Below the pieces are notes generated by a model, which saw only the letters and a list, made by a program, of their open reading frames with translations, searched no databases and was not told where the DNA came from. 7,822 bases of DNA from an uncultured Pirellulales bacterium (GTDB lineage: Bacteria > Planctomycetota > Planctomycetia > Pirellulales > Lacipirellulaceae). A program made the position numbers and the translations under genes. The stretch is taken from NCBI GenBank assembly GCA_947258835.1, contig CAMYJY010000090.1, positions 1 to 7,822 on the forward strand, in the 5' to 3' direction. Shown piece after piece: positions 5,980 through 7,822 of the stretch; position 1 is the stretch's first letter; each line of letters opens with the position of its first letter.

Positions 5980-6696
5980 ATGGATTTATGCCTTGCGAAA
6001 CATCGTTCTGGACGGCTGGCCTTGCTGCTGGCGCTGGCCTGTCTGTTCCCGGCCCAGCGGGGCGCCGCGACTTCCGTACCGGAAGAGGAGCGTGTTTACC
6101 TCACCGAAGCCGAACCGGATCCCGCCCCCAAATTCGTTCGGCATCAAACCGTGTCAGAAAAATACGAGGACGGTACGGTGCGCATCCAGAGACGGGTTGC
6201 GTTACTCTCCGATGACTCGCTCGAAAACGATGGGGCGTATGCCGAGTACTACGCGGATGGCCAAAAATTTGTGGAAGGTTCCTACCAGCAGGGCGTACCC
6301 TCAGGCCCCTGGCAGTATTGGCACCCCAACGGCCAACCATGCAAGACCGTCCAGTTTGACAACGGCCAGCCCGACGGACAGTGGGATGTGTTTCGCGAGG
6401 ATGGAACACTCCGAGCCCAAAAAAACTATCGCCACGGCGCGCGGCACGGTCGGTGGTTGCTTTACTTCGACGACGGCCAGCAGGTCCGTGCGGAGGTTCC
6501 GTACCAAGACAATCGCATCCATGGCGACCGCATCCTGTTCCATCCCAATGGCGAGCAACAAGAGCTGTCGCAGTTCAAGCAGGGACAGCGTCACGGTCAA
6601 GTAACCGCCTGGAACGAACAGGGCCAGATGACCGCCGAAGCCCAGTACGAAAACGGGAAACGGGTAGGTGAAATCAAACGCTACCCTGTCAAATAA
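5980..6696 (+). CDS. Exported MORN-repeat / YwqK-type protein
   Basis: The 238-residue product starts with a likely signal peptide: basic residues K7, R9 and R12, a hydrophobic core at 13-25 (LALLLALACLFPA), then a polar stretch from 26. C21 sits in ALAC, which is only an imperfect lipobox, so a lipoprotein is possible but not favoured. From about residue 85 to 229 there are six repeats of about 24 residues, of the pattern G-x-W/Y-x-x-Y/F-x-x-[DN]-G-Q-x(4-8)-[YF]-x-x-G-x-x-x-G, with a partial seventh at the end. This is the MORN-type repeat of proteins often labelled YwqK-family antitoxin, a label that does not prove a toxin-antitoxin role; no toxin gene is adjacent. It probably acts outside the cytoplasmic membrane, perhaps as a binding surface. 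The ATG at 5980 is preceded by GAGAGAG and gives the signal peptide. Function unknown. Confidence 0.85.
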   Translation: MDLCLAKHRSGRLALLLALACLFPAQRGAATSVPEEERVYLTEAEPDPAPKFVRHQTVSEKYEDGTVRIQRRVALLSDDSLENDGAYAEYYADGQKFVEGSYQQGVPSGPWQYWHPNGQPCKTVQFDNGQPDGQWDVFREDGTLRAQKNYRHGARHGRWLLYFDDGQQVRAEVPYQDNRIHGDRILFHPNGEQQELSQFKQGQRHGQVTAWNEQGQMTAEAQYENGKRVGEIKRYPVK

Positions 6697-6808
6697 CCAA
6701 CACCTGAGGCGTGGTTCCCGCAACAGCGGCCCTGCACGCTCACTTTCATTGTATTCACTTGCCACGACTCCCAGGCACCCCACCGCTTTCTCGATCTAAT
6801 CTCCTGCC
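6697..6808 (+). other. Gap between the MORN gene and ftsH
   Basis: These 112 bases hold an imperfect stem-loop overlapping the MORN-gene stop codon (6695-6716, AACCA pairing with TGGTT, with one bulge and one mismatch) but no T-run after it. TTGCCA (6759-6764) and TCTAAT (6795-6800) each resemble promoter boxes but are 30 bases apart. No ribosome binding site precedes the ftsH ATG. I see no other structure. Confidence 0.35.
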
Positions 6809-7822
6809 ATGGCCAATCCGGACCCCTCACCGCCTCCCCCCCCGGCACCACGCCGGATTCCCATGTATTGGGCACTGCTCTTGCTTCTCGGGTCGATCAC
6901 CGTGATGCTGCTGCTCAGTTCCCGTTCCAGTTCGAGCAAAATTTCGTATAGCAAATTCCTGGAGCAGCTGGCCGAGGACAACATTGCCCACATCACCATC
7001 CAGGGGCAGTCGATCACCGGTGAGTTCCGCAAATCGATTGCGGCTGCCAGCGGCGAGTCCCCTCCGCCCAGCGACCCGGAGGATTCTGCCCACACTCGTT
7101 TTCACACCCTCATCCCCTTGCAGGCGGGCGAGGATTGGTTGGCCGAAGTCCGGGACCGGGGCGTCGAGATTCAAGTCGTCGAGATCACCAGCTACGAGGA
7201 CTTGTTATTTGTGGTCACGATGGTGGGCCTGATCTTCCTGCTCTTCTTCGGCTGGACGATGATGCGACGGGCCCGGGAATCGATGATGGGGGGTGGCATG
7301 CTGGGAAACGTGACCAAGAGCCCCGCGCGGCTGTATGACGCGGACGCGGAGCCCATCACTTTTGAGGATGTGGCCGGACTGGAGGGTGTCAAAAAAGACC
7401 TGCAAGAAATCGTGCTCTTTTTGAAAGACCCTGAAAAATTCCAGCGTTTGGGTGCGCGCGTTCCCAAGGGGGTGTTGTTGATGGGCCCTCCCGGCACGGG
7501 AAAAACGCTGCTGGCACGGGCCATTGCCGGCGAGGCCGGTGTTGCCTTCTTCTCCATCAATGGGTCGGAATTTATCCAACTTTTCGTGGGCGTGGGCGCG
7601 GGACGCGTCCGGGACATGTTCAAAACGGCCCAAGACAATGCGCCCGCCATTCTGTTTATTGACGAAATTGACGCGGTCGGTCGCGAGCGGGGCGCGGGAC
7701 TCGGAGGTGGCCACGATGAGCGGGAGCAAACCCTCAACCAAATACTCAGCGAGATGGATGGTTTCAGCCCCCACTCAACGGTGATTGTGATGGCCGCCAC
7801 CAACCGGCCCGATGTTTTGGAT
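6809..7822 (+). CDS. ftsH: ATP-dependent zinc metalloprotease FtsH, N-terminal 338 residues (cut by window end)
   Basis: The frame stays open to the window end. The product is the N-terminal half of FtsH, a hexameric membrane-anchored AAA+ protease that degrades damaged membrane proteins and selected cytoplasmic regulators. A proline-rich cytoplasmic tail (residues 4-14) precedes the first membrane segment (about 20-37). The extracytoplasmic FtsH-extension domain runs from about 44 to 130, and a second membrane segment lies at about 132-150. The AAA domain shows the FEDVAG entry (185-190), Walker A GPPGTGKT (226-233), pore loop FVGVGA (259-264), Walker B ILFIDEID (281-288) and the start of the second region of homology at TNRPDVLD (331-338). 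The zinc-binding HExxH protease motif lies beyond the window. The ATG at 6809 has no Shine-Dalgarno sequence; Met19 is a possible alternative but would remove the charged tail that anchors the first membrane segment. Confidence 0.97.
   Translation, partial: MANPDPSPPPPPAPRRIPMYWALLLLLGSITVMLLLSSRSSSSKISYSKFLEQLAEDNIAHITIQGQSITGEFRKSIAAASGESPPPSDPEDSAHTRFHTLIPLQAGEDWLAEVRDRGVEIQVVEITSYEDLLFVVTMVGLIFLLFFGWTMMRRARESMMGGGMLGNVTKSPARLYDADAEPITFEDVAGLEGVKKDLQEIVLFLKDPEKFQRLGARVPKGVLLMGPPGTGKTLLARAIAGEAGVAFFSINGSEFIQLFVGVGAGRVRDMFKTAQDNAPAILFIDEIDAVGRERGAGLGGGHDEREQTLNQILSEMDGFSPHSTVIVMAATNRPDVLD

Noticed and set aside
5885..6604. 239-residue plus-strand frame overlapping the MORN gene
   Set aside because: It lies in another frame over the clear repeat protein and shows only Arg/Ser/Pro-rich shadow composition.
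7192..7803. 203-residue minus-strand frame opposite ftsH
   Set aside because: It is antisense to the AAA domain of FtsH and has no independent support.

Overview
The window is about 60% G+C over most of its length and holds six recognisable protein genes, two of them cut by the window edges, plus one candidate micro-ORF. It looks like a bacterial chromosome segment. Three things suggest a planctomycete, probably Pirellulales-like: a Bacillus-type leucyl-tRNA synthetase with an extra ~35-residue insertion, a plant/cyanobacterial-type GlgC, and several starts without a Shine-Dalgarno sequence. That assignment rests on remembered sequence character, not on a search.

Left part, minus strand (1-1584): a GxxExxY/PD-(D/E)XK-like gene truncated by the window start, lower in G+C (about 49% by hand count) and preceded by short degenerate tandem repeats. 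Upstream of it is a complete homoserine dehydrogenase gene (hom) with a C-terminal ACT domain. A 246-base divergent intergenic region (1585-1830) then separates hom from the rightward genes. It carries a plausible sigma70-type promoter for hom and a perfect GC hairpin.

Right part, plus strand (1831-7822): leuS and glgC are separated by only 5 bases and probably co-transcribed. A 23-codon micro-ORF with a strong ribosome binding site follows, then an exported MORN/YwqK-type repeat protein, then the first 338 codons of the membrane protease gene ftsH, which runs off the window.

These are mostly core functions: aspartate-family amino acid synthesis, tRNA charging, glycogen precursor synthesis and membrane protein quality control. 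I found no CRISPR array, tRNA, rRNA, transposase or prophage gene, and no convincing new multi-gene system. The least explained items are a perfect 14-bp inverted repeat inside glgC, the micro-ORF after glgC, and the repeat-linked, compositionally distinct GxxExxY gene at the left edge.
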